A DNA stretch of 64,000 bases from Ancylobacter mangrovi (GTDB lineage Bacteria > Pseudomonadota > Alphaproteobacteria > Rhizobiales > Xanthobacteraceae), in contig NZ_JANTHZ010000005.1 in NCBI RefSeq assembly GCF_024752355.1, positions 124,001 through 188,000 on the forward strand. Direction: 5' to 3'. A program made the translations under genes and the position numbers. The notes beneath the pieces were generated by a model that was given only the letters and a program-made list of their open reading frames with translations, had not been told where the DNA came from and did no database searches. Positions 28,271 through 36,627 of the stretch are shown here, piece by piece; within the stretch, counting starts at the first letter, position 1; every line of letters begins with the position of its first letter.

Positions 28271-28593
28271 CAGGCGACCTTCTCGACATAGACGCTGATG
28301 CGCCCGCCGCAGGACAGGCCGACCTCCCACGCCGTGGCGTCGGCGACGCCGAACTCCAGCATCCGCGCCTGCCCGTCAGCGATCACCTCGGCCGCCTCGG
28401 TCACCACCGCGCCTTCGACGCAGCCGCCCGAGACCGAGCCGAGGAAGTTGCCTTCCTCGTCCACCGCGAGGTGGCTGCCGACCGGGCGCGGCGCCGAGCC
28501 CCAGGTCTCCACCACCGTGGCAAGCGCCACGCCGCGGCCCTCGCGCCGCCAGCCGGCGGCGGCTTCAAGCACGTCTTCCTCGCGCGCGAACAT
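28270..28593 (-). CDS. XdhC/CoxI N-terminal domain protein
   Basis: A 107-residue stand-alone XdhC_CoxI N-terminal domain: ALATVVETWGSAPRPVGSHL near residue 25-44, then GSVSGGCVEGAVV near 54-66 with the conserved Cys, and GLSCGGRISVYVE at the end. Start ATG 28593 has a TGGAGG RBS 6 nt upstream; a GTG at 28605 would add four residues. Acts with the downstream XdhC C-terminal protein and the MocA-type fusion in molybdoenzyme maturation. First gene of this three-gene operon; divergent from the aminomutase gene. Confidence 0.88.
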   Translation of the reverse strand: MFAREEDVLEAAAGWRREGRGVALATVVETWGSAPRPVGSHLAVDEEGNFLGSVSGGCVEGAVVTEAAEVIADGQARMLEFGVADATAWEVGLSCGGRISVYVEKVA

Positions 28594-28697
28594 CGCGGCC
28601 TCCACGTTCCGTCCGAAGGGTCATATTCAGATGTATATAGCGCACTGCAACATCAAGCGCCTTGCCCCTAAAGGCGGAAGATATCAAAACAGCGCGC

Positions 28698-29810
28698 ATG
28701 AGCGCCCTCCGCCGTCCCTCCGCCACCCCGGCCGTCCCTCAGCACGCGCCCTCGCACGCGCCGCTGCCGCTTCCCGCACGCACCCTGCGCAGCGTCGGGG
28801 AACTGGCCGAGGCCGGCCTGCTGCAGGACAGCGAAGGGCTCGAGGCCGTCGCGTCGCGCTACGCAACCGCCGTGACGCCGACGCTGGCCGGCCTGATCGA
28901 CCCGCAGGACGCAGCGGACCCCATCGCCCGCCAGTTCCTGCCCGACCCGCGCGAGTTCGACACCCGGCCCGAGGAGCTTGCCGACCCGATCGGCGACGAG
29001 GCGCACAGCCCGGTGCCGGGCATCGTCCACCGCTATCCGGACCGGGTGCTGCTGAAGCTGGTCGGCGTCTGTGCCGTCTATTGCCGCTTCTGCTTCCGGC
29101 GCGAGATGGTCGGGCCGGGGGCGGAGACGAGCCTTTCCGAGGCGGCGCTGGACGACGCCCTCGCCTACGTCGCCGCGCATCCCGAGGTGTGGGAGGTGGT
29201 GGTGACGGGCGGCGACCCGCTGGTCGTCGCGCCGCGTCGGCTCGCCCATCTCATGGCCCGCCTCGCCGCCATCGATCACGTGAAGATCGTGCGCTTCCAC
29301 ACCCGCGTGCCGGTCGCCGCGCCCGAGCGCGTCACGCCGGCTCTGGTGGAGGCGCTGCGCGCGCCGGGCGTCACCACCTGGGTCGCGATCCACGCCAACC
29401 ATGCGCGCGAACTCGGCCGCGAGGCCCGCGAGGCCATCGCCCGCCTCGCCGATGCCGGCGTTCCGCTGGTCGGCCAGAGCGTGCTGCTTGCGGGCGTCAA
29501 CGACGACGCGGACACGCTCGCCGCCCTGTTCCGCGCGCTCGTGGAATGCCGGGTGAAGCCCTACTATTTGCACCATCCCGACCTCGCCCCCGGCACGGCG
29601 CATTTCCGCCTGCCGATCGCGCGCGGGCAGGAGCTGATGCGGGCGCTGCGCGGGCGCGTCTCCGGCCTCGCGCTGCCGACCTATGTGCTCGACATTCCGG
29701 GCGGCTACGGCAAGGTGCCGATCGGCCCGTCGCATCTCGAGCCCGCACGCGAGGGCTGGCGCGTGACCGACTATTGCGGCGGCGTGCACCGCTACGGCGA
29801 CCCGGCGTGA
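28698..29810 (+). CDS. Lysine-2,3-aminomutase-like radical SAM protein (KamA/EpmB family)
   Basis: A 370-residue radical SAM enzyme. The [4Fe-4S] motif is CAVYCRFC (Cys125, 129, 132), and the PLP-binding Lys lies in DIPGGYGKVP near residue 338. EVVVTGGDPL near 170 is also conserved. Short members of this family beta-lysylate elongation factor P (EpmB) or act on free lysine; no efp or epmA gene is adjacent, so the exact role is open. ATG 28698 was preferred; an in-frame TTG at 28662 would add 12 residues. GTGA overlap with the flavoprotein gene that follows. Confidence 0.88.
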   Translation: MSALRRPSATPAVPQHAPSHAPLPLPARTLRSVGELAEAGLLQDSEGLEAVASRYATAVTPTLAGLIDPQDAADPIARQFLPDPREFDTRPEELADPIGDEAHSPVPGIVHRYPDRVLLKLVGVCAVYCRFCFRREMVGPGAETSLSEAALDDALAYVAAHPEVWEVVVTGGDPLVVAPRRLAHLMARLAAIDHVKIVRFHTRVPVAAPERVTPALVEALRAPGVTTWVAIHANHARELGREAREAIARLADAGVPLVGQSVLLAGVNDDADTLAALFRALVECRVKPYYLHHPDLAPGTAHFRLPIARGQELMRALRGRVSGLALPTYVLDIPGGYGKVPIGPSHLEPAREGWRVTDYCGGVHRYGDPA

Positions 29811-30997
29811 ACGCAACTCGACAGGCCGACGTGGTGATCGTCGGCGCCGGTGCCGCCGGCATGATGTGCGCCATCGAGGCCGGCCGGCGCGGGCGCTCGG
29901 TGATCGTGCTCGACCATGCTCGCGCGCCGGGTGAGAAAATCCGCATATCCGGCGGCGGACGCTGCAATTTCACCAATCGCGATGCGGCGCCCCGCCACTA
30001 TCTTTCGGCCAATCCGAGCTTCTGCATCTCGGCCCTGCGGCAATATTCCGCCCAGGATTTCATCCGCCTCGTCGAGGTCCGCGGCATCGCCTATCACGAG
30101 AAGACGCTGGGCCAGCTCTTCTGCGACAGCTCCTCGCGCCAGATCGTCGAACTGCTGACGGACGGCCTCGCCGCGGCCGGCGCCGAGCTCAGCCTGTCGA
30201 CCGGCATGCGCGAGGTGGCGAAGACGCCCGACGGCTTCCGTCTCGAGACCGACCGCGGCACGCTGGCCTGCCGCTCGCTGGTGATCGCCTCGGGCGGCCG
30301 ATCGATCCCGAAGATGGGCGCCACCGGCTTCGGCTACGACGTCGCCACGCGCTTCGGGCTCGGCATCGTGCCGACCCGCCCCGGCCTCGTGCCGCTCACG
30401 CTCGACCCGCCGACGCTGGAGCGGCTGGCCCCGCTCGCCGGCGTCGGCGTGGAGGCGCGGGTGCGCCACGGCCGCACCGCCTTCGAGGAGGGTCTGCTCT
30501 TCACCCATCGCGGCCTCAGCGGCCCCTCCATCCTGCAGATCTCGTCCTACTGGCGCGAGGGCGAGGAGATCGAGATCGCCCTCGCCCCGCATGCCGACGT
30601 CTTCGCCCATCTGCGCGAGGCACGCGGCCGCAACGGCAAGCAGTCGCCCGCCACCGCCCTCGGCGCCCTGCTGCCCAAGCGCCTCGCGCAGGCGATCGGC
30701 GAGGCGGCGGAACCGGCGGCCGCCCGCCTCGCCGACCTCTCCGACAAGGCGCTGCGCCGTCTCGAGCAGGCGGTGAATGGCTGGCGGCTCAAGCCCGCCG
30801 GCTCGGAAGGCTACCGCACCGCCGAGGTCACGCTGGGCGGTGTCGACACGGCCGACCTCGATTCGCGCACCATGCAGGCGCGCAACGTGCCCGGGCTCTA
30901 TTTCATCGGCGAGGTGGTGGACGTCACCGGCTGGCTCGGCGGCTATAACTTCCAGTGGGCCTGGTCCTCCGGCTGGGTCGCCGGCCAGCACGCGTAA
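29807..30997 (+). CDS. BaiN/RdsA-family (HI0933-like) NAD(P)/FAD-dependent oxidoreductase
   Basis: A 396-residue flavoprotein. The FAD-binding motif VVIVGAGAAGMMCAIEAGRR is at residues 9-28, followed by the family marker KIRISGGGRCNFTN near 45-58. TRGLSGP-like FTHRGLSGPSILQIS is near 235 and GLYFIGEVVDVTGWLGGYNFQWAWSSG is at the C-terminus (FAD closure). GTG start 29807 overlaps the aminomutase stop by 4 nt. Physiological substrate of most such proteins is unknown. The 20-odd N-terminal residues fit the family only from this GTG. Confidence 0.9.
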   Translation: MNATRQADVVIVGAGAAGMMCAIEAGRRGRSVIVLDHARAPGEKIRISGGGRCNFTNRDAAPRHYLSANPSFCISALRQYSAQDFIRLVEVRGIAYHEKTLGQLFCDSSSRQIVELLTDGLAAAGAELSLSTGMREVAKTPDGFRLETDRGTLACRSLVIASGGRSIPKMGATGFGYDVATRFGLGIVPTRPGLVPLTLDPPTLERLAPLAGVGVEARVRHGRTAFEEGLLFTHRGLSGPSILQISSYWREGEEIEIALAPHADVFAHLREARGRNGKQSPATALGALLPKRLAQAIGEAAEPAAARLADLSDKALRRLEQAVNGWRLKPAGSEGYRTAEVTLGGVDTADLDSRTMQARNVPGLYFIGEVVDVTGWLGGYNFQWAWSSGWVAGQHA

Positions 30998-31012
30998 GAG
31001 GACGCTCGCCCC

Positions 31013-31537
31013 TTACACCACGAGGAAGTCGCGGCCGAGATAGGCGAGCTTCGGCCCGTCGGGGCCCAGCGTCACCGCCTCGACCCGCCCCACCAGCACG
31101 TCATGGGTGGCGATGGTGCGCGCTTCCACCAGCCGGCACTCGAAGCTCGCGACCGCACCGGCCAGCACCGGCACGCCGAGCCTTCCCTCGTGCCACTGTC
31201 CGACCGCGAATCGCGTCTCGCCGGTGACCGCGGTCCGCCCGCCGAAGGCCTGCGCCAGCGCCTGCTGCTCGCCCGCCAGCATGTTGACCGCGAACACGCC
31301 CGCGCGCCGGAACGCCGGGGCCGAATGGATGCGCCGGTTGAGGCAGACGAGGAGCGTCGGCGGCGTGTCGGAAACCGAGGCGACCGCCGTGGCGGTGAAG
31401 CCGGCGCGCCCTTCCTCGGTGCGGGTCGTCACCACGTGGACCGCGGCGACGAGCCGGCTCATCGCCTCGCGGTAGAGCCCGGCCTCGACCGGACGTTCCG
31501 TGCCGTGATTGGCCCCCTGGCCGCTCGCCTCGTCCAC
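31013..31537 (-). CDS. Flavin reductase-like domain protein
   Basis: A 174-residue protein of the flavin reductase-like/FMN-binding split-barrel family (RutF/HpaC type) that supplies reduced flavin to a partner monooxygenase. Family features: AAVHVVTTRTEEGRAGFTATAVASVSDTPPTLLVCLNR near residue 30-70, FAVNMLAGEQQALAQAF near 82-98, and a His/Asp segment (THDVLVGRVEAV) near 143-154. GTG start 31537. No monooxygenase partner gene is adjacent; it converges with the BaiN-like gene. Confidence 0.85.
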   Translation of the reverse strand: MDEASGQGANHGTERPVEAGLYREAMSRLVAAVHVVTTRTEEGRAGFTATAVASVSDTPPTLLVCLNRRIHSAPAFRRAGVFAVNMLAGEQQALAQAFGGRTAVTGETRFAVGQWHEGRLGVPVLAGAVASFECRLVEARTIATHDVLVGRVEAVTLGPDGPKLAYLGRDFLVV

Positions 31538-31904
31538 AACCGCCTCCGATCGCCGTCAGTCACCGGATCGCGCGTAACTTACCGAGGGGAAAAGCGAAAC
31601 GCTGTGTCCGGCGGACATCACAACCTTGTCGTCAACAGGCCGGGAAAGAAAGTCGCGACACGGCCGACGAACGCTACGTCCACAGGCAAGCAATTGAATT
31701 GTAATGGATTCGTTGCATTTCCATACCTGGATACCGTTGTATCACTTGTTTCGATCAATTGCATTTCGTCTTTCGATCGAATTGTATCAGGTCGCTGTGC
31801 ACGCTAAGAGTCAGTCGGCGCACATGACACGGGCACGATCAGAATATGTGCAAGGCCCGGCGTGAGCGCTCACTCGATGCGGCTGAGGGGAGCCGAAAAG
31901 CACA
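31538..31904 (+). promoter_or_regulatory. Regulatory region of the liv operon with direct repeats
   Basis: 367 bp without a gene, clearly more AT-rich than its surroundings between 31690 and 31800. It contains two TTGTATCA copies (31737-31744, 31782-31789) and two related TTTCGATC(G)AATTG stretches (from 31750 and 31772). A sensible place for the liv promoter and a regulator site. I cannot assign an exact -35/-10 pair. Confidence 0.5.
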
Positions 31905-32822
31905 ATGGATATTTTTGTTCAGCAGCTCATCAACGGGCTGACGCTCGGCTCCATCTACGGGCTGATCGCGATCGGCTACACCATGGTCTTCGGCATCATC
32001 GGCATGGTGAACTTCGCCCATGGCGATGTGTTCATGGTGTCGACCTTCATCGCTCTGATCTGTTTCCTGCTGCTGACCACCGTGATCGGCATCACCTCGA
32101 TCTTCCTCGCGCTGGCAATCGTGCTGGTGGTGGCGATGTTCTTCACCGCGCTCACCAACTGGGCGATCGAGCGGGTCGCCTACCGGCCGCTGCGCGGCTC
32201 GTTCCGCCTCGCGCCGATGATCTCGGCCATCGGCATGTCGATCTTCCTCGCCAATTTCGTGCAGGTCTCGCAGGGTCCGCGCAACAAGCCGATCCCGCCC
32301 ATGGTCACCGACGTGATCGTGCTGATGGACAATAACGGCTACCAGGTCACGCTTGCCTGGAAGCAGATCATCATCATGGTCTCCACCGCGGTGCTGCTCG
32401 GCGCGTTCTGGTACCTCGTGCAGAAGACCTCGCTCGGCCGCGCCCAGCGCGCCTGCGAGCAGGACCGCAAGATGGCGGCGCTGCTCGGCATCAATGTCGA
32501 CCAGACCATCTCGCTGACCTTCGTCATCGGCGCCGCCCTCGCCGCCGTCGCCGGCGTCATGTACCTGATGTATTATGGCGTGGCGCATTTCGCGGACGGC
32601 TTCGTCCCGGGCGTGAAGGCCTTCACCGCGGCGGTGCTCGGCGGCATCGGCTCGCTCCCCGGCGCGGTGCTGGGCGGGCTGCTGATCGGCCTGATCGAGG
32701 TGTTCTGGTCGGCCTATTTCTCTATCGAGTACAAGGACGTCGCCGCTTTCTCGATCCTCGCGATCACTCTCATCTTCATGCCCCAGGGCCTGCTCGGCCG
32801 CCCCGAAGTCGAGAAGGTCTGA
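31905..32822 (+). CDS. livH: Branched-chain amino acid ABC transporter permease LivH
   Basis: A 305-residue inner-membrane permease with about eight helices. The family start FVQQLINGLTLGSIYGLIAIGYTMVFG and NFAHGDVFM near residue 40 are typical, and the EAA-like loop GRAQRACEQDRKMAALLGI lies near 180-200. RBS GAGGGGAGC lies upstream of ATG 31905. First gene of livHMGF-DUF6867-livK. Imports leucine-type or related amino acids, occasionally amides or urea; the exact substrate is not fixed by sequence. Confidence 0.95.
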   Translation: MDIFVQQLINGLTLGSIYGLIAIGYTMVFGIIGMVNFAHGDVFMVSTFIALICFLLLTTVIGITSIFLALAIVLVVAMFFTALTNWAIERVAYRPLRGSFRLAPMISAIGMSIFLANFVQVSQGPRNKPIPPMVTDVIVLMDNNGYQVTLAWKQIIIMVSTAVLLGAFWYLVQKTSLGRAQRACEQDRKMAALLGINVDQTISLTFVIGAALAAVAGVMYLMYYGVAHFADGFVPGVKAFTAAVLGGIGSLPGAVLGGLLIGLIEVFWSAYFSIEYKDVAAFSILAITLIFMPQGLLGRPEVEKV

Positions 32823-32833
32823 GGTAGGTCGAC

Positions 32834-34270
32834 ATGGCGCAGATCGTCGATACCGCGCCCGCCTCGGCGCAGGCTTCCGAATCCGTTCTGGCCCACGCGC
32901 TGAAGGACGCCTTCATCACCGGGCTCGTCGCCCTCGGGCTGCTCGGGCCGCTGATCGGCTTCGAGACCGTCATCATCGACGGCGCATTGGGCCTGAACTA
33001 CCGCCCGCTGGTGCTGGCGGTCATGGTCGGCATTATCTTCGTCGGCCGGCTGATCCTCAACCTGACGGTCTGGTCGCCCAACCGGCAGCCGAAGATCCGC
33101 ACCGGCCCGACTGTGTTCGACCGCGCCGGCGCCATTATCGGGCCGGTGGTGAAGCCCGCCCTGCTCGCCTTCGCGATCTGCTTCCCGGCCATCGCCGTCT
33201 TCTGGAGCGGCGGGCTCAACCCGAGCCGCTACTTGGTCGACCTCGGCATCCTCATCCTCACCTACGTCATGCTGGGCTGGGGCCTCAACATCGTGGTCGG
33301 GCTCGCCGGGCTTCTCGACCTCGGCTACGTCGCCTTCTACGCGGTCGGCGCCTACACCTACGCGCTGCTGGCGACCTCGCAGCCGATCCACGACTTCTTC
33401 GCCGCGCTGGTCGGCGAGGATTTCTGGTCGAACTGGGCGTTCTGGTTCTGCCTGCCCATGGCCGGCCTGTTCTCCGGCCTGTGGGGCATGATCCTCGGCT
33501 TCCCGGTGCTGCGCCTGCGCGGTGACTATCTCGCCATCGTCACGCTGGCCTTCGGCGAGATCATCCGCCTGGTGCTGATCAACTGGGTGGACTTCACCGG
33601 CGGCGGCGCCGGCATCGCCTCGATCCCGCGCGTCACCTTCTTCGGCGTCCCGTTCGAGCGTGGCGAGGACGGCTTCGCGGCGCTGTTCGGGCTCTCCTAC
33701 AGCCCGATGCACCGGCTGATCTTCCTTTACTTCGTCATCCTCGGCCTCGCCCTGCTGACCGCCTTCGCCACCGTGCGGCTGCGCCGGCTGCCGGTCGGCC
33801 GGGCCTGGGAAGCGCTGCGCGAGGACGAGATCGCCTGCCGCTCGCTCGGCATCAACACCACCAACACCAAGCTGTCCGCCTTCGCCACCGGCGCCATGTT
33901 CGGCGGCTTCGCCGGCTGCTTCTTCGCGGTGCGCGCCGGCTTCGTCAGCCCGGAAAGCTTCACCTTCGACATCTCGGCCATGATCCTCGCCATCGTCGTG
34001 CTGGGCGGCATGGGCTCGCAGATCGGCGTCGCGGTGGCGGCGGCGGTGATGATGGGCGGCATGGAGATGCTGCGCAATCTGGACTTCCTGAAGGAATTCT
34101 TCGGCGACGCGTTCGACCCGACCCTCTACCGCATGCTGATCTTCGGCTTCGCCATGGTCGCGATCATGGTGTGGAAGCCGCGGGGCCTCGTCTCCACCCG
34201 CGATCCGACCATCTTCCTCAAGGAGAAGAAGTCCGTCTCGGGCGACCTCGTGAAGGAGGGCCACGGCTGA
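32834..34270 (+). CDS. livM: Branched-chain amino acid ABC transporter permease LivM
   Basis: A 478-residue permease, longer than LivH because of an extra N-terminal region with additional helices (residues 1-130), normal for LivM in this order. Motifs: [24 protein letters not shown] near 160, [22 protein letters not shown] near 225, and the EAA-loop [20 protein letters not shown] near 325. 11 bp after livH. Its TGA overlaps the livG ATG (TGATG). Confidence 0.95.
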   Translation: MAQIVDTAPASAQASESVLAHALKDAFITGLVALGLLGPLIGFETVIIDGALGLNYRPLVLAVMVGIIFVGRLILNLTVWSPNRQPKIRTGPTVFDRAGAIIGPVVKPALLAFAICFPAIAVFWSGGLNPSRYLVDLGILILTYVMLGWGLNIVVGLAGLLDLGYVAFYAVGAYTYALLATSQPIHDFFAALVGEDFWSNWAFWFCLPMAGLFSGLWGMILGFPVLRLRGDYLAIVTLAFGEIIRLVLINWVDFTGGGAGIASIPRVTFFGVPFERGEDGFAALFGLSYSPMHRLIFLYFVILGLALLTAFATVRLRRLPVGRAWEALREDEIACRSLGINTTNTKLSAFATGAMFGGFAGCFFAVRAGFVSPESFTFDISAMILAIVVLGGMGSQIGVAVAAAVMMGGMEMLRNLDFLKEFFGDAFDPTLYRMLIFGFAMVAIMVWKPRGLVSTRDPTIFLKEKKSVSGDLVKEGHG

Positions 34271-35238
34271 TGGCGACCGCTCCCCACACTCCCCTCCCGC
34301 GCTGGGAGGAGGACCCCATCCTCGCCGTCGAGCACCTGTTCATGCGCTTCGGCGGGCTGATCGCGGTCAACGACCTCAGCTTCAAGGTCGGACGCGGCGA
34401 CATCACCGCGCTGATCGGGCCGAACGGCGCGGGCAAGACCACGGTCTTCAACTGCATCACCGGCTTCTACAAGCCGAGCGAGGGCCGCCTCGTGCTGGCC
34501 CATGGCCGCGCGCCGACCGATGGCGAGCTCGCCAGCGTCACCCTCATCGGCGAGCGCGCGCTGGTGGGCGCGAGCTCGGGCGTCTACCTGCTGGAGCGCA
34601 TGCCCGACCACCGCGTCTCGGGCGAGGCGAAGGTCGCGCGCACCTTCCAGAACATCCGCCTGTTCACCGGCATGACCGTGCTGGAGAACCTGATGGTGGC
34701 GCAGCACAACGCGCTGATGGCCGCCTCCGGCTACTCGCTCAAGGGCCTGTTCGGCCTGCCGAGCTGGAACACGGCGCAGTACGAGGCGACCGAGAACGCC
34801 AAGTACTGGCTCGACAAGGTCGGCCTCACCGACCGCGCCGACGACCCCGCCGGCGACCTGCCCTACGGCGCGCAGCGCCGGCTCGAGATCGCCCGCGCCA
34901 TGTGCTCGGGGCCGATCCTTTTGTGCCTCGACGAACCCGCCGCGGGCCTCAATCCGCGCGAGAGCCTCGAGCTCAACGAGCTGCTGCGCTCGATCCGTGC
35001 CGAGCACGGCACCTCGATCCTGCTGATCGAGCACGACATGAGCGTGGTGATGGAGATTTCCGACCACGTCATCGTGCTCGACTACGGCACCAAGATCTCC
35101 GACGGCACGCCCGACGCGGTGAAGAACGACCCGCGCGTCATCGCCGCCTATCTCGGCGTCGACGAGGACGCGGTCGAGGAGGTCGAGGCCGAGATCGAGG
35201 CGGAAGTGGCCGGCAGCACCACAGAGGCGACATCGTGA
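34270..35238 (+). CDS. livG: Branched-chain amino acid ABC transporter ATP-binding protein LivG
   Basis: A 322-residue ATPase. Walker A GPNGAGKTT near residue 50, LivG-specific ARTFQNIRLFTGMTVLENLMVAQH near 122-145, signature YGAQRRLEIARAM near 200, Walker B LLCLDEPAAGLN near 220. A Glu-rich C-terminal tail and an insertion of about 30 residues after the first beta-region (residues 75-115, SVTLIGERALVGASSG) make it longer than the usual 255 residues. ATG 34270 overlaps livM; stop overlaps livF (GTGA). Confidence 0.95.
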   Translation: MATAPHTPLPRWEEDPILAVEHLFMRFGGLIAVNDLSFKVGRGDITALIGPNGAGKTTVFNCITGFYKPSEGRLVLAHGRAPTDGELASVTLIGERALVGASSGVYLLERMPDHRVSGEAKVARTFQNIRLFTGMTVLENLMVAQHNALMAASGYSLKGLFGLPSWNTAQYEATENAKYWLDKVGLTDRADDPAGDLPYGAQRRLEIARAMCSGPILLCLDEPAAGLNPRESLELNELLRSIRAEHGTSILLIEHDMSVVMEISDHVIVLDYGTKISDGTPDAVKNDPRVIAAYLGVDEDAVEEVEAEIEAEVAGSTTEATS

Positions 35239-36020
35239 GCGCAAGCGATACACTGGCTCCCGACCCCGCGGCAGCCTCCCAGCCCGCCGGCTCGGGGGCC
35301 GTGCCGATGCTCTCGGTGCGGGGCGTGAAGACCTTCTACGGGAACATCATGGCGCTGAAGGGCGTCGACGTGGACGTCTACCAGGGCGAGATCGTCACCC
35401 TGATCGGCTCCAACGGCGCCGGCAAGTCGACGCTGATGATGACCATCTTCGGCCAGCCGAGGGCGCGCGAGGGCGCGGTGATTTATGAGGGGCGCGACAT
35501 CACCAAGGTGCCGACCCACGAGATCGCCCAGCTTCGGATCGCCCAGTCGCCCGAGGGCCGGCGCATCTTCCCGCGCATGACCGTGTTCGAGAACCTGCAG
35601 ATGGGCGCGGCGGTCGACGGCTTCGCCCATTTCGACGACGACCTGCGCAAGGTGTTCGACCTGTTCCCCCGGCTCAAGGAGCGCATCAACCAGCGCGGCG
35701 GCACGCTGTCGGGCGGCGAGCAGCAGATGCTCGCCATCGGCCGCGCGCTGATGAGCCGCCCGCGCCTTCTGATGCTCGACGAGCCCTCGCTCGGCCTCGC
35801 CCCGCTGATCGTGAAGCTGATCTTCGACGCGATCCGCGAGCTCAACCGCTCCGAGGGGCTCACCGTGTTCCTCGTCGAGCAGAACGCGTTCCACGCGCTC
35901 AAGCTCGCCCATCGCGGCTACGTGCTGGTGAACGGCGCCGTCACGCTCTCGGGCAGCGGCCACGAATTGCTGGAGCGCCCGGAAGTCCGGGCGGCCTACC
36001 TGGAAGGCGGGAAGCACTGA
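35235..36020 (+). CDS. livF: Branched-chain amino acid ABC transporter ATP-binding protein LivF
   Basis: A 261-residue ATPase that pairs with LivG. Walker A GSNGAGKST near residue 59, signature LSGGEQQMLAIGRAL near 157, Walker B LLMLDEPSLGLAP near 180. LivF markers are RIAQSPEGRRIFPRMTVFENL near 100. About 22 extra Ala/Pro-rich residues precede the domain when read from GTG 35235, which overlaps the livG stop by 4 nt. The stop overlaps the next ATG (TGATG). Confidence 0.95.
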   Translation: MSASDTLAPDPAAASQPAGSGAVPMLSVRGVKTFYGNIMALKGVDVDVYQGEIVTLIGSNGAGKSTLMMTIFGQPRAREGAVIYEGRDITKVPTHEIAQLRIAQSPEGRRIFPRMTVFENLQMGAAVDGFAHFDDDLRKVFDLFPRLKERINQRGGTLSGGEQQMLAIGRALMSRPRLLMLDEPSLGLAPLIVKLIFDAIRELNRSEGLTVFLVEQNAFHALKLAHRGYVLVNGAVTLSGSGHELLERPEVRAAYLEGGKH

Positions 36021-36496
36021 TGTCCGATCGCGCCGGCACCCTCATCTCCCAGGGCGCCCCGACCAGCCTCGCGGTCGTGGTGCCGATCGTCATCATCGTC
36101 GCGCTCGTGCTGGCCTGGGTCTTCGCGCCCACGCTGGTGGCCGGGGTCTCGCGCGGCGAGTTCGCGCTGGTCACCGCCTTCCTCGGCGGGGGCGCGGCCT
36201 GGCTGTCGGGACGCTCCATGGCCCACACCTGGCGCAGCTACCGGCAGGCGGTGCTCTACGCGCTGCTGCTGGCCTGCGTGGTGCGTTTCTTCCACTACGC
36301 GCTGTTCCAGGGCACGTTGCTGTCGCTCCACTATTTCATCGTCGACGCCGCCTTCGTCATCTCGGTCACCACGCTCGGCTTCCGCGCCGAGCGCGCGAAC
36401 CAGATGGCCACGCGCTATGGTTGGATTTACCGTCGGTCAGGACCGTTCGGCTGGACCGAGGACGCCAGCCGCGCGAGCGCCGGGAACTCGGCGTGA
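36020..36496 (+). CDS. DUF6867 family membrane protein in the liv operon
   Basis: A 158-residue protein with about four hydrophobic segments. It shows the DUF6867-type core GGGAAWLSGRSMAHTWR, VLYALLLACVVRFFHYALF and LLSLHYFIVDA, followed by a Tyr/Arg-rich end (RYGWIYRRSGPFGWTED). This family is found in liv operons of Hyphomicrobiales between livF and the binding-protein gene; function unknown. ATG 36020 overlaps the livF stop by 1 nt, so it is translationally coupled to the ATPase. About 45 residues of N-terminal membrane sequence precede the core and look normal. Confidence 0.82.
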   Translation: MSDRAGTLISQGAPTSLAVVVPIVIIVALVLAWVFAPTLVAGVSRGEFALVTAFLGGGAAWLSGRSMAHTWRSYRQAVLYALLLACVVRFFHYALFQGTLLSLHYFIVDAAFVISVTTLGFRAERANQMATRYGWIYRRSGPFGWTEDASRASAGNSA

Positions 36497-36627
36497 ACGA
36501 CCTTCGCCATGTTTCGCTTCGTAATCGACACGGGCATGGAAAAGGGCATGATATCGGCTCGGGGGGAGAGCCACCGCGCCGTAGAGGCCGTGAAAACACC
36601 ACCCTTGGATAACCAGGAGAGAAGTTC

